A stretch of DNA of 7,242 bases from a bacterium (GCA_030432015.1 JAUIHJ010000435.1:1-7242), one strand, 5' to 3'. Counted from the first letter of the stretch, positions 1-6,668 are shown. Made by a program: numbers and translations. Notes: generated from the sequence alone by a model not told the origin.

Positions 1-2
1 AT

Positions 3-101
3 GGCCGCTTTGACACGCAACAACTGCCCGTTGCCGACTGGGACATTCGCGCATACCCGCCGGCAGTCCTGTCCTTATTGGAATTTCGCGAGACATGTTG
101 A
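3..101 (+). CDS. Possible C-terminal end of an upstream gene (partial)
   Basis: An open frame enters from the left edge and ends at a TGA at 99-101, giving about 32 residues that end in LEFRETC. The residues have a protein-like mix (Asp-Trp-Asp, Tyr-Pro-Pro, then a Leu-rich stretch), and this frame ends cleanly before the cupin gene. I do not recognise a family, and so short a tail cannot be assigned. The competing frame that starts with ATG at position 1 runs into the cupin gene and is rich in His, Arg and Pro, so it looks like a shadow. The alternative is that all of 1-181 is noncoding. Confidence 0.3.
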   Translation, partial: GRFDTQQLPVADWDIRAYPPAVLSLLEFRETC

Positions 102-135
102 CAACGCGGTGCCATCGCCACCCAACACCATACCG

Positions 136-164
136 TTAATCGTTACTAGAGCATTACTTAGAAT
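136..164 (+). promoter_or_regulatory. Candidate sigma70-type promoter for the cupin gene
   Basis: TAGAAT at 159-164 matches the -10 consensus at five of six positions. TTAATC at 136-141, 17 bases upstream, matches the -35 consensus at only three of six. The patch is AT-rich in an otherwise GC-rich sequence. Transcription would start only about 10 bases before the ATG at 182, so the leader would be very short. That fits the lack of a strong Shine-Dalgarno sequence, of which only GGA at 173-175 is visible. This is pattern matching only. Confidence 0.25.
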
Positions 165-181
165 CAGCGCACGGAACACGC

Positions 182-565
182 ATGGACATTCACAACATCG
201 CCAACGCGGAGCCTTTCACCACCAAGGACGGTTCGGAAATTCGCGAGTTGCTCGCCCACCGTAATTCCAGCATCCGGAACCAGAGTTTGGCGGAGGCCCG
301 CTTGCCCGAGGGCGCTCAAACAACCTCGCACTTCCATCCGAAAACGGAGGAAATCTACTACATCCTGGCGGGCAGCGGCACGATGCGCATTGGCCAGGAA
401 TCGCGCGCCGTCGGCCCTGGCGATGCCATCGCGATCCCACCGGGGGAAGAGCACCAGATCACCAACTCTGGAGTGGGCATCCTGAAATTTATCTGTTGCT
501 GCGCGCCTGGCTACGAACATGACGATACCGTGTTGTGCGAGCCCGATCGCGCTCCCTCGGAATGA
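182..565 (+). CDS. Single-domain cupin protein
   Basis: A 127-residue protein, the usual size for a one-domain cupin (cupin_2 type). Motif 1, G(x)5HxH(x)4E(x)6G, is complete with Gly44, His50, His52, Glu57 and Gly64. Motif 2, G(x)5PxG(x)2H(x)3N, is complete with Gly80, Pro86, Gly88, His91 and Asn95. The inferred metal ligands are His50, His52, Glu57 and His91, so a metal-binding beta barrel is expected. There is no signal peptide, so it should be cytoplasmic. After the barrel comes a Cys-Cys-Cys run (105-107) and a PGYEHDDT segment, a tail that I recall from related small cupins. Small cupins may be dioxygenases, sugar isomerases or epimerases, or binding proteins, and the sequence does not say which. 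The start at 182 is the first ATG after an in-frame stop at 137-139. The gene stands alone, with 204 bases before the next gene on the same strand. Confidence 0.9.
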   Translation: MDIHNIANAEPFTTKDGSEIRELLAHRNSSIRNQSLAEARLPEGAQTTSHFHPKTEEIYYILAGSGTMRIGQESRAVGPGDAIAIPPGEEHQITNSGVGILKFICCCAPGYEHDDTVLCEPDRAPSE

Positions 566-769
566 CGCGTCCCTCCCGCCGAATCCCGACAATCCATACA
601 ACCCGAACGCGGCACCCCTAAACTGACTGGCTGCCGTGGCTTAATCGTTTGGTTTGGAAAATCTAATGCCATTCTCTGCCCCGTTGTTACCGATCCTTTC
701 TGATGAGCTGTGGTGTTGCACGAGCGACCACTCAGCTTGCGAATCTTGGTACCTGGAACGAGGTAGAGA
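566..769 (+). other. Intergenic region between the cupin and the 898-residue protein
   Basis: No convincing gene lies here. A 61-residue reading frame from 654 runs into the next gene out of frame and has no family character. An AT-rich patch around 641-667 contains TCTAAT at 662-667, which matches the -10 consensus at five of six positions, but no good -35 is visible. A weak stem of five base pairs (CGGCA 610-614 with TGCCG 632-636) has a long loop and no T-tract, so I do not call it a terminator. The region probably carries the promoter of the downstream gene, because the gap is too long for tight coupling. Confidence 0.5.
760..764 (+). promoter_or_regulatory. Ribosome binding site of the 898-residue protein gene
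   Basis: GAGGT lies five bases before the ATG at 770. It supports this start over other in-frame candidates, and the charged Arg-Lys-Ala-Lys just after the ATG is what a membrane-targeting N-terminus should have. Confidence 0.6.
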
Positions 770-3466
770 ATGCGGAAAGCCAAATATTCAGTCCCGATTT
801 GGCCCTACATCGGTGCGGTTGCGTGCTTGTTTGTGTTGACCCTGCTGGCACCGATCACCTGGCGTAACGTCACCACGTTACGACCGGCCAACCGCGCGGC
901 GGTGCCTCGCGTTCAGTTGGCATCGCCCCCTCCGCAGCACCTGCCAAAGAGCGCGAACTTGGTGCCGACTGGCCAATCGGCATTGGCCAGTGAACCGAAG
1001 CCAAGCAGCTTGATCGGGGTGTTCCCACCGCCCAGCCGCGTCCGGCACGCGCCGCCTGCGACCGCAACGGCCGTGTCGCCAGTGCAGGCTTTCCACGGTA
1101 ACCTCGGCCCCGCACCGGTCGAACTGTCCGGATTTGCTGCCCCCCGTCAACATGCGGTTGCCGCGCCGCCCGTGGCGGACCGCATTCAGGTTCCGGTGAA
1201 GGTACCTGACCAGCCGCGTGTTACGCCGCCGACTACCAGCCACGCGTTCACACTTCCCAAACGCGTGGTTGCTGTTTCGTCCTCTTCCGTTGCGGATTCG
1301 CCAGCCCCGCGAGAGCGCACCGTCGCGTTTCCGAAGACACCTCTAAGTTGGCCACGTGCCGCCGCCCTGATCGATCAGTTTCGGGTGCTGCAGCGCCTTG
1401 ACGAGACCCGGGCCTGGGCCACCGGTGCCATCGCCACGCTCGACGCGATTGATCGCCAGAATTCGCTCGCTGCGCCCGAGATGTCCACCCTGTTGAATGA
1501 TCTGAGCAACGTTGCCAAACAGGGTATTGTGCTGGCTCGGACCGCACCGACACCTGAGTTGCGTCGCAAAATCACGCGTGCCGGGTACGCGACGGTGCGT
1601 CGCGAACTGATCTGGCGCCAAGTCCATCAGATCGCCACCAGCGACGCACCACCGCACCGCAACATCTCCAATCAGGCCGCCCAGGTTCGATTGGCCAAAG
1701 TCCAAGCCAGAATCGCTCGCAGCGCCAACGGCGAGGCTTGGCGTGAGTACCTGCGGCTCGACGCCATCCATGACTACTTGCGGAACGCGAGCATGGACAT
1801 GCGTGCCACACTCGCCCACGATGTTCTGACGCGAATGACGTCGCCGAAGTTGACTTCGAAGCAACGGACCATTTTGCAAGCCCCTCCCTTCTCCGACCTG
1901 GAGGCCGAACTCCGCCGCTGGGTCATCCAGCCGATCGCCTACCCGCAACTCCTGAACGATATTGAACAATACGAGCAGTCCCCAAGCGCGGCCGTCGCGC
2001 ATCGAATCGCGAACGCCTACCAGGCGATCCGATGGTCCCCTGACGCGGGGATTGCGGAGTTGGCCGAACGATTGGACAAGCACTATCGCAACGCCAATAT
2101 TCGTGTCGCGGTTCGCGACGATCTCTTGAACCGACTATTGCCTCAGCAGGAGGTGTTTGAAGAGGAGGTCAACGAAGAGATTATTGGAGCGCAGGTTTTG
2201 GGCAACGCCCAAGCGTCCGCCCACATGCGAACCGTGTTGATCCCCGACCCGCAACGGTGGCGTTTCGGCTTGGAAGTCGAGGGGGAAGTCGAGTCGCGAA
2301 CCGCGGCAACCCGCGGCCCGGCCACCTTCTTCAATGACGGTTATTCACGCTATCAGGCACGCACCTTGTTTCAAATTGACCGCCGTGGGATCGTCGTCTC
2401 CGACGCCGAAGCGGAAGCCAATATGAATTCGGAGTTGACCGGCTTTCGGACGCTGTTCGACTCGCTCCCGGTCATCGGCTGGGTCGCTCGAGGAATCGCC
2501 CGTCAGCAGCATGACGATCAGACCGAAATGGCGCAGTGGGTTTCGGAAACACGACTCGAGACCCGGATGCGTGAGCGGCTTGACTCCGAAGTCCAGACGC
2601 AACTCGAGGAGGCCCAGGCCAAAATCGAGAGAAAGATCGTCACACCGCTCGAAAAACTCGACTTGCGGCCCAACGCCGTGGAAATGCGTACGACCAAGGA
2701 TCGCTTGATCGCCCGCTACCGTTTGGCGGCCGACGATCACCTGGGCGCTTTTACCCCGCGACCCCAGGCACCGTCGGACAGCATGTTGAGCGTCCAGGTC
2801 CACGAAACCATGCTCAACAATACGCTCGAACAGCTCGCTTTGGACGGCCGCCGCACCAAGCTCCGCCAGCTGTATCGCGATCTGGCCGATGCATTTGATC
2901 GCTCGGACCTGCAAGTCCCTGATGACATCCCCGAGAATATCACGCTGCAGTTTGCAAAAACAGATCCCGTCCGCGTGCACTGTGAAGACGGAAAGCTGAC
3001 GCTGTCAATTCAGATTGCCGAACTTAAGAATCGCCGCAACGCCTGGGAGAATTTCGAGGTTCGCGCGGAATACATTCCCGACTCGACGGACTTGCGCGCC
3101 AATCTCGTTCGAGATGGCGTCGTTCGCTTGATCGGCAAGCGTTTAAGTTTTGGTGATCAGATCGTGCTGCGAACCATTTTTAGCCGCACCCTCTCAAAGA
3201 ACCAGCCGTTCAACGTCATTAACAGCAAGCTGGCGAAGAATCCGGCCATTGCCGACTTGAACGTGAACCAGTTCGTGATTGAAGATGGCTGGATCGGCGT
3301 GGCGCTGGGCCCACACCGGGTTGCCTCGCGTGTGGTTCCCGCCCCAGTGGTGAATGCCCCTGCGCGGAGCGTCCCGCGACCGGCACCGGTTGTCGATGCG
3401 CCGGCCCGTATGGCGCCGTCCCGTGTGGCCACGCGTCCGGCACCAGTCGTCAACGCCGTCCGGTAG
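770..3466 (+). CDS. Large membrane-anchored or secreted protein of unknown function
   Basis: 898 residues, with no family that I recognise. Residues 2-5 are basic, and 9-29 form one hydrophobic segment (signal anchor or uncleaved signal peptide), so the bulk should lie outside the cytoplasmic membrane. Cys19 lies in the hydrophobic stretch but has no proper lipobox. Residues about 34-192 are rich in Pro, Ala, Val and Ser and look disordered. Residues about 195-470 are mostly helical and rich in Arg, Ala and Leu. A beta-rich stretch follows at about 485-550. Residues about 585-630 form an amphipathic, probably coiled-coil, helix. A second mixed helix/strand module spans about 672-850. The tail (857-898) is a short Pro-Ala-Val repeat. 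Only two cysteines (19 and 738) are present. A periplasmic structural or envelope role is a guess from this layout. It is transcribed alone and converges on the oxidoreductase gene. The unbroken frame and GC-rich third positions make it a confident gene. Confidence 0.9.
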   Translation: MRKAKYSVPIWPYIGAVACLFVLTLLAPITWRNVTTLRPANRAAVPRVQLASPPPQHLPKSANLVPTGQSALASEPKPSSLIGVFPPPSRVRHAPPATATAVSPVQAFHGNLGPAPVELSGFAAPRQHAVAAPPVADRIQVPVKVPDQPRVTPPTTSHAFTLPKRVVAVSSSSVADSPAPRERTVAFPKTPLSWPRAAALIDQFRVLQRLDETRAWATGAIATLDAIDRQNSLAAPEMSTLLNDLSNVAKQGIVLARTAPTPELRRKITRAGYATVRRELIWRQVHQIATSDAPPHRNISNQAAQVRLAKVQARIARSANGEAWREYLRLDAIHDYLRNASMDMRATLAHDVLTRMTSPKLTSKQRTILQAPPFSDLEAELRRWVIQPIAYPQLLNDIEQYEQSPSAAVAHRIANAYQAIRWSPDAGIAELAERLDKHYRNANIRVAVRDDLLNRLLPQQEVFEEEVNEEIIGAQVLGNAQASAHMRTVLIPDPQRWRFGLEVEGEVESRTAATRGPATFFNDGYSRYQARTLFQIDRRGIVVSDAEAEANMNSELTGFRTLFDSLPVIGWVARGIARQQHDDQTEMAQWVSETRLETRMRERLDSEVQTQLEEAQAKIERKIVTPLEKLDLRPNAVEMRTTKDRLIARYRLAADDHLGAFTPRPQAPSDSMLSVQVHETMLNNTLEQLALDGRRTKLRQLYRDLADAFDRSDLQVPDDIPENITLQFAKTDPVRVHCEDGKLTLSIQIAELKNRRNAWENFEVRAEYIPDSTDLRANLVRDGVVRLIGKRLSFGDQIVLRTIFSRTLSKNQPFNVINSKLAKNPAIADLNVNQFVIEDGWIGVALGPHRVASRVVPAPVVNAPARSVPRPAPVVDAPARMAPSRVATRPAPVVNAVR
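3338..3463 (+). repeat. C-terminal PAPVV(N/D)APAR-type repeat in the 898-residue protein
   Basis: Three copies of a roughly ten-residue unit occur at residues 857-866 (PAPVVNAPAR), 871-880 (PAPVVDAPAR) and 890-898 (PAPVVNAVR, shortened). They are separated by short Ser/Arg/Val/Thr spacers. The DNA copies differ at several synonymous positions, so the repeat is not a fresh duplication. It resembles the Pro/Ala-rich N-terminal linker in composition. It could be a flexible tail, or a cell-wall or surface-binding segment. Confidence 0.7.
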
Positions 3467-3473
3467 TCTGGAC
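3458..3473 (+). terminator. Weak hairpin between the convergent genes
   Basis: GTCCGG (3458-3463) can pair with CTGGAC (3468-3473) around a four-base loop that contains the TAG stop. The stem has six pairs, one of them G-U. It sits in the 21-base gap between two convergent stop codons, where a shared terminator would be expected, but no T-tract follows on either strand. Termination here, or by Rho, is an inference. Confidence 0.2.
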
Positions 3474-3487
3474 ACAACCGCACGCGG

Positions 3488-4954
3488 CTACGCGATGGTC
3501 GGCACTTCGAACGGTTTGCGATACTCTCGCGTCAGCAGCCGGTTGGCCTCGTCGTCGCCAATGAACTTTTCCGTCTTGGGATTCAATTCCAGCGTACGGC
3601 CCAGCGTGTAGGTCGTTTCGGCCAGATCGATATCGACCGCTTGGAGATTTTCCTTGACGGTCTGGAAGGCGTCGACCACGACCTTGTTGTCGCCGATCGC
3701 TTGAGCCTGCTTGTCGAATCGAGCGGGTTCACCCAGGCGGAACGAGATATTCGCCAGGTGGCACAATGCGCTCGAATAATGCGCGACTTCGGCGTTGGCA
3801 TTCTGATCCTTGGGGTCGCGGCTGCGAACCGCCGCGATGAACGAACCGAACGCGCCGCCGGGTGTCACGTGAGCTGCTTCACCTTTGACCGGCACCGGAT
3901 CTCCGCCCTCTTTGGGATAGAATGTGCTGCCGACGATCTTGCCTTCGGTCGTGTAGTATTCGTTGCTGACGTTGCGCTTCGGCGCATTGGGGTATCGTTT
4001 ATTGTCGACCAGTCCTCGCGTTTCAAATACCAGCAAGACGTCGCCATACTCATAGACAGCCAGTTGCATATTGGGCGTCTCGCCCTGGTCTTGCAGGTCT
4101 TTTTCGCCAGGGGCAAAGCGGCCCCCAAGGCTCCAAACACGATTGGGCAGCGTACTCCCTTTGATCGCCCACCGCGCGACATCCATTTCGTGCACGCCCT
4201 GGTTGCCCGTGTCGCCGTTGCCCGTGTCCCAGAACCAATGCCAATTGTAATGCACCAGGTTGGCGTGGAACGGCTGCTCGCGTGCCGGCCCGAGCCAGAG
4301 GTTGAAATCCAGATGATCTGGGGCCGGCTTGATCGATTTGAAGCCGATGCTCCATCTTGGTTTGCAGCAGTAGCCCTTGGAAACCAACAGCTTGCCGTAT
4401 TTGCCTGACTGAATGGCAGCGATCTGGGCAGCGCGTCCGCCACTGCTCCGCTGCTGCGTCCCATGCTGCACCACGCGCCCGTACTTCTCCGCCGCCGCCA
4501 CACATTGCCGGCCTTCGAACATGTTGTGGCTCATCGGCTTCTCGACGTAAACGTCCTTGCCCGCCTGACAGGCCCAGACCGTGATCAGCGAATGCCAATG
4601 GTTGCACGTGGCCACGGAAACCGCGTCCAGGTTGTCATCATCGAGGGCCTGACGAATGTCTTGCACACACTGTGGCGTGTTTCCTCCTTTGGATTTGACC
4701 TGGCCCGAGCGTGATTCAAACAAGCTACTGTCTGGGTCGATCAAGTACGTGACGTCGACATTCTCCATTTTGGCGAACTCGCCGATGTGGGAGGTGCCGC
4801 GCCCATGAATTCCCGCCACACCAATGCGAATCGTGTCGTTGGCGCCGATCACACGTCCCGAGGCCTTCGTACCCGCGACGGTGAACAGCGGGAACGCCGT
4901 ACTCGCGGCGGCGGTCGTCGTCTTGAGGAAGTTGCGGCGTGTGAACTTCGACAT
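3488..4954 (-). CDS. Tat-exported Gfo/Idh/MocA family NAD(P)-dependent oxidoreductase
   Basis: 488 residues from the ATG at 4954. The start is chosen because AAGGGAG lies eight bases upstream. A longer frame would begin at a TTG (4996) and put 14 extra residues before the signal. Residues 5-11 (TRRNFLK) are a twin-arginine motif, followed by an Ala/Thr-rich hydrophobic segment to about residue 32, so the enzyme should be exported folded with its cofactor bound. A Rossmann fold starts at about 41 with a glycine-rich loop at Gly45, Gly48 and Gly51. The family signature Glu-Lys-Pro is at 138-140, after a CNHWHSLITVWACQAGKD stretch typical of planctomycete members. The C-terminal alpha/beta domain holds a GNGDTGNQGVHEMD segment (246-258), with His255 and Asp258 as likely active-site residues. 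The substrate is unknown and may be a sugar, inositol or derivative. Reductive, dehydrogenating and NAD-dependent glycosidase members all exist. It is transcribed alone and convergent with the preceding gene. Confidence 0.93.
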   Translation of the reverse strand: MSKFTRRNFLKTTTAAASTAFPLFTVAGTKASGRVIGANDTIRIGVAGIHGRGTSHIGEFAKMENVDVTYLIDPDSSLFESRSGQVKSKGGNTPQCVQDIRQALDDDNLDAVSVATCNHWHSLITVWACQAGKDVYVEKPMSHNMFEGRQCVAAAEKYGRVVQHGTQQRSSGGRAAQIAAIQSGKYGKLLVSKGYCCKPRWSIGFKSIKPAPDHLDFNLWLGPAREQPFHANLVHYNWHWFWDTGNGDTGNQGVHEMDVARWAIKGSTLPNRVWSLGGRFAPGEKDLQDQGETPNMQLAVYEYGDVLLVFETRGLVDNKRYPNAPKRNVSNEYYTTEGKIVGSTFYPKEGGDPVPVKGEAAHVTPGGAFGSFIAAVRSRDPKDQNANAEVAHYSSALCHLANISFRLGEPARFDKQAQAIGDNKVVVDAFQTVKENLQAVDIDLAETTYTLGRTLELNPKTEKFIGDDEANRLLTREYRKPFEVPTIA

Positions 4955-4962
4955 GGATGGGA

Positions 4963-4969
4963 CTCCCTT
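4963..4969 (-). promoter_or_regulatory. Ribosome binding site that fixes the oxidoreductase start
   Basis: On the minus strand AAGGGAG lies eight bases before the ATG at 4954-4952. Its strength and spacing favour this start over the upstream in-frame TTG at 4996. It also places the twin-arginine motif six residues from the N-terminus, where Tat signals normally have it. Confidence 0.75.
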
Positions 4970-5072
4970 GCGAATCGATTGGGCTTTTTGGACCAAGTTG
5001 ATAGCAAAACGCAGTCGGCGTCACCCAAGTCCGGGGACAACGTCCGTCAGGCCGGGCCACGTTCGCCGTCGA

Positions 5073-5342
5073 TTACACCATACTGCGGGTTGTAAGTCCA
5101 GTTTCTACAGAGACGTAAGATGGCTCATCACCAGGACATCCAGCGGTCTCCTCCCTTGTAATTCGGGCTTGCCTTCTTAAGATAGGCAGGCTCTGACGCT
5201 GACGATTGCGCAAGCTGAGGCGTCGGTCGAAGGCGACGGGTCGGCGGAACATGGTCGACACCACGCCATGGCGATCTGCAGTCACGCGAAACCACGGACC
5301 AAGACCCAGCATCTCGCGAAACGAAGACAACGTCTCCAGCAT
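5073..5342 (-). CDS. Doubtful small ORF, hypothetical protein
   Basis: An 89-residue minus-strand frame starts at an ATG, with a purine-rich GAGAGG about nine bases upstream. The first half (MLETLSSFREMLGLGPWFRV onward) looks protein-like. The second half is very Arg-rich and looks random. No domain, signal peptide or membrane segment is seen. It lies wholly inside the divergent intergenic region and covers the palindrome and promoter candidate on the other strand, which argues against it. It is either a lineage-specific small protein or chance. Confidence 0.15.
   Translation of the reverse strand: MLETLSSFREMLGLGPWFRVTADRHGVVSTMFRRPVAFDRRLSLRNRQRQSLPILRRQARITREETAGCPGDEPSYVSVETGLTTRSMV
5156..5183 (+). 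promoter_or_regulatory. Candidate promoter for the pnt operon
   Basis: TTGTAA (5156-5161) and TAAGAT (5178-5183) each match the sigma70 -35 and -10 consensus at four of six positions and are separated by 16 bases. The transcript would have a leader of about 200 bases before pntAA. The call is weak on its own. It gains interest because the palindrome at 5165-5193 covers its spacer and -10, as a repressor operator would. Confidence 0.25.
5165..5193. repeat. Imperfect palindrome or hairpin upstream of pntAA
   Basis: The arms GGGCTTGCCTTC (5165-5176) and GATAGGCAGGCTC (5181-5193) are inverted copies around a TTAA centre. They pair over twelve positions with two G-U pairs and one bulged T at 5183. 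No T-tract follows on either strand, so an intrinsic terminator is unlikely. It could be a transcription-factor operator or a structured element in a 5' leader. Confidence 0.55.
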
Positions 5343-5390
5343 CCTGAGCCGCCTCTCACCAACTCAACCCGCTAGCCGCTGAGCACCACG

Positions 5391-6668
5391 ATGAAGGTTG
5401 CCGTTCCTAAAGAGACCTTTCCGGGCGAAGATCGTGTCGCCTTGATCCCGGCCAATGTCCCCCAGTTGGTCAAGGCGGGGATCGACGTGCAAATCGAGTC
5501 CGGCGCGGGCGTTGCCGCAGGGTTTTCCGATGCCATGTATCAGGACAAGGGGGCCACGATCTGCACCGACCGTGGGGAGATCTTCGCCGCCGATATTGTG
5601 GCCCAAGTCCGCTCGCTGGGGGCAAACTTGGAAGCGGGACGTGACGATGTGGCCCGGATGAAGACCGGCGGAATCATCCTCGGAACCTGCGATCCGCTTG
5701 GCGAACCGGCGGCCATCAAGGACGTCGCAGAAACCGGAGCCTCGCTGTTTTCATTGGAGATGATTCCGCGAATTACCCGCGCGCAAAGCATGGACGTGCT
5801 ATCTTCCATGGCAACGGTCGCCGGGTACCGCGCGGTCCTGCTGGCCGCCGTCGAACTGCCCAAGCTGTTTCCCATGCTGATGACCGCGGCCGGCACGCTG
5901 AAAGCGACTCGGGTCTTTGTGATTGGCGCGGGTGTGGCAGGATTGCAGGCGATTGCCACCGCCAAACGGCTCGGCGGCGTCGTGCGCGCCTACGATGTGC
6001 GACCCGCGTGTCGCGAACAGGTCGAAAGCCTCGGCGGAAAATTTGTCGAATTGAAGTTGGAAACCGAACAGTCGGAAGACAAGGGCGGCTACGCCAAAGC
6101 GATGGACGACGCGTTCTACGCCAAGCAGCGTGAACTGATGGCCGAGGTCGTCGCCGAAAGCGATGTCGTGATCACCACCGCCGCCATCCCGGGTAAGACG
6201 TCGCCCCTGTTGATCACTGCGGAAGCGGTCGCCGGCATGGCAGCAGGCAGCGTGATTGTCGACATGGCCACCGAACGAGGTGGCAACTGCGCGTTGAGCC
6301 AAGCGGGCCAGCGCGTCGTCGAACATGGCGTCGTGATTCTCGGCCCGACCAACCTTCCCGCGGAAATCCCTCACCACGCCAGCCAGATGTTCTCCAGCAA
6401 CGTCACCAAATTTCTGCTCAACCTGGTGCAGGAGGGTGCCGTCAAGATGAACCTGGAAGACGAAATCATCCGAGACACGCTGGTCGCCCACCAGGGTCAG
6501 GTTGTCCACGGCCGGATCCGCGAAGCACTGGGGCTGGAACCGCTGGCGGCCGCCACAGCCGAGCAAGCCGAGCAAGCCGAGGCCAGCATCGACGCGGATT
6601 CCAAGCCCGTCGAGTCCCCGGCAGAAAACGAATCATCACCCGATGCGGCGAAGGAGAAAAGCGAATGA
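5391..6668 (+). CDS. pntAA: NAD(P) transhydrogenase subunit alpha part 1 (domain I, NAD(H)-binding)
   Basis: This 425-residue protein is the soluble domain I of proton-translocating transhydrogenase. It binds NAD(H) on the cytoplasmic side and passes hydride to NADP+ on domain III (PntB). It starts MKVAVPKE, followed by PGEDRVAL, like the Rhodospirillum rubrum protein. The RQD loop is intact: Arg127, Gln132, Asp135 and Ser138 fall at the same residue numbers I recall for R. rubrum. The NAD-binding GAGVAG is at 179-184, with the acidic strand end at Asp202. The mobile-loop segment GGYAKAM is at 232-238, and the PGK segment is at 267-269. The family core ends near residue 383. Beyond it is a 40-residue tail rich in Ala, Glu, Ser and Pro that looks disordered, making the protein longer than the roughly 384-residue R. 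rubrum form. The ribosome binding site is poor (GAG at 5381-5383). The stop overlaps the next start by four bases (ATGA), so translation is probably coupled. Confidence 0.96.
   Translation: MKVAVPKETFPGEDRVALIPANVPQLVKAGIDVQIESGAGVAAGFSDAMYQDKGATICTDRGEIFAADIVAQVRSLGANLEAGRDDVARMKTGGIILGTCDPLGEPAAIKDVAETGASLFSLEMIPRITRAQSMDVLSSMATVAGYRAVLLAAVELPKLFPMLMTAAGTLKATRVFVIGAGVAGLQAIATAKRLGGVVRAYDVRPACREQVESLGGKFVELKLETEQSEDKGGYAKAMDDAFYAKQRELMAEVVAESDVVITTAAIPGKTSPLLITAEAVAGMAAGSVIVDMATERGGNCALSQAGQRVVEHGVVILGPTNLPAEIPHHASQMFSSNVTKFLLNLVQEGAVKMNLEDEIIRDTLVAHQGQVVHGRIREALGLEPLAAATAEQAEQAEASIDADSKPVESPAENESSPDAAKEKSE
6558..6581 (+). repeat. pntAA: Short tandem repeat in the pntAA tail
   Basis: The nine-base unit GCCGAGCAA occurs twice in a row, followed by a partial third GCCGAG. 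It encodes Ala-Glu-Gln repeats (residues 390-397) in the disordered tail after domain I. The copies are identical at DNA level, which points to slippage expansion. It is probably length-variable between strains and not functional in itself. Confidence 0.7.
6653..6656 (+). promoter_or_regulatory. pntAB: Ribosome binding site of pntAB inside the pntAA end
   Basis: GGAG, within AAGGAG at 6651-6656, lies eight bases before the ATG at 6665, inside the last codons of pntAA. With the ATGA stop/start overlap it fixes the pntAB start and explains the unexpected N-terminal extension as truly translated. Confidence 0.7.

Larger units (their letters stand above)
4955..5390. other. Divergent intergenic region between the oxidoreductase and pntAA
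   Basis: 436 bases separate two divergent starts, long enough for two promoters. The clearest structure is an imperfect palindrome at 5165-5193, which overlaps a weak plus-strand promoter candidate (see separate entries). Several reading frames cross it, but none shows a domain. The best is an 89-residue minus-strand frame at 5073-5342, listed separately with low confidence. No tRNA or known riboswitch fold was recognised by eye. A clear promoter for the minus-strand gene was not found. Confidence 0.5.

Noticed and set aside
98..103. Perfect TTGACA -35 box
   Set aside because: No -10-like hexamer lies 15-19 bases downstream, and the TGA within it serves as the stop of the possible upstream gene tail.
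1..264. 87-residue plus-strand frame starting with ATG at position 1
   Set aside because: It overlaps the well-supported cupin by more than 80 bases in another frame, has no family character and is rich in His, Arg and Pro. It is a shadow frame.
610..636. Possible terminator after the cupin gene
   Set aside because: There are only five base pairs around a 17-base loop and no T-tract. A structure this weak is expected by chance.
1343..2083. 246-residue minus-strand frame inside the 898-residue gene
   Set aside because: It is antisense to a long intact gene, shows no domain, and is explained by GC-rich codon structure on the opposite strand.
2345..2980. 211-residue minus-strand frame inside the 898-residue gene
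   Set aside because: It is antisense to the same real gene, with no motif, membrane segment or ribosome binding site that would support it.
3641..4408. 255-residue plus-strand frame opposite the oxidoreductase
   Set aside because: The minus strand here encodes an unmistakable Gfo/Idh/MocA protein. The plus frame is its complement and has no family features.
5258..5270. Short palindromic CATGG/CCATG pairs near 5250-5270
   Set aside because: They are only five bases per arm, have no further pairing, and bear no relation to a promoter candidate.
5799..6575. 258-residue minus-strand frame opposite pntAA
   Set aside because: It is antisense to conserved transhydrogenase sequence, so a second real gene is not supported.
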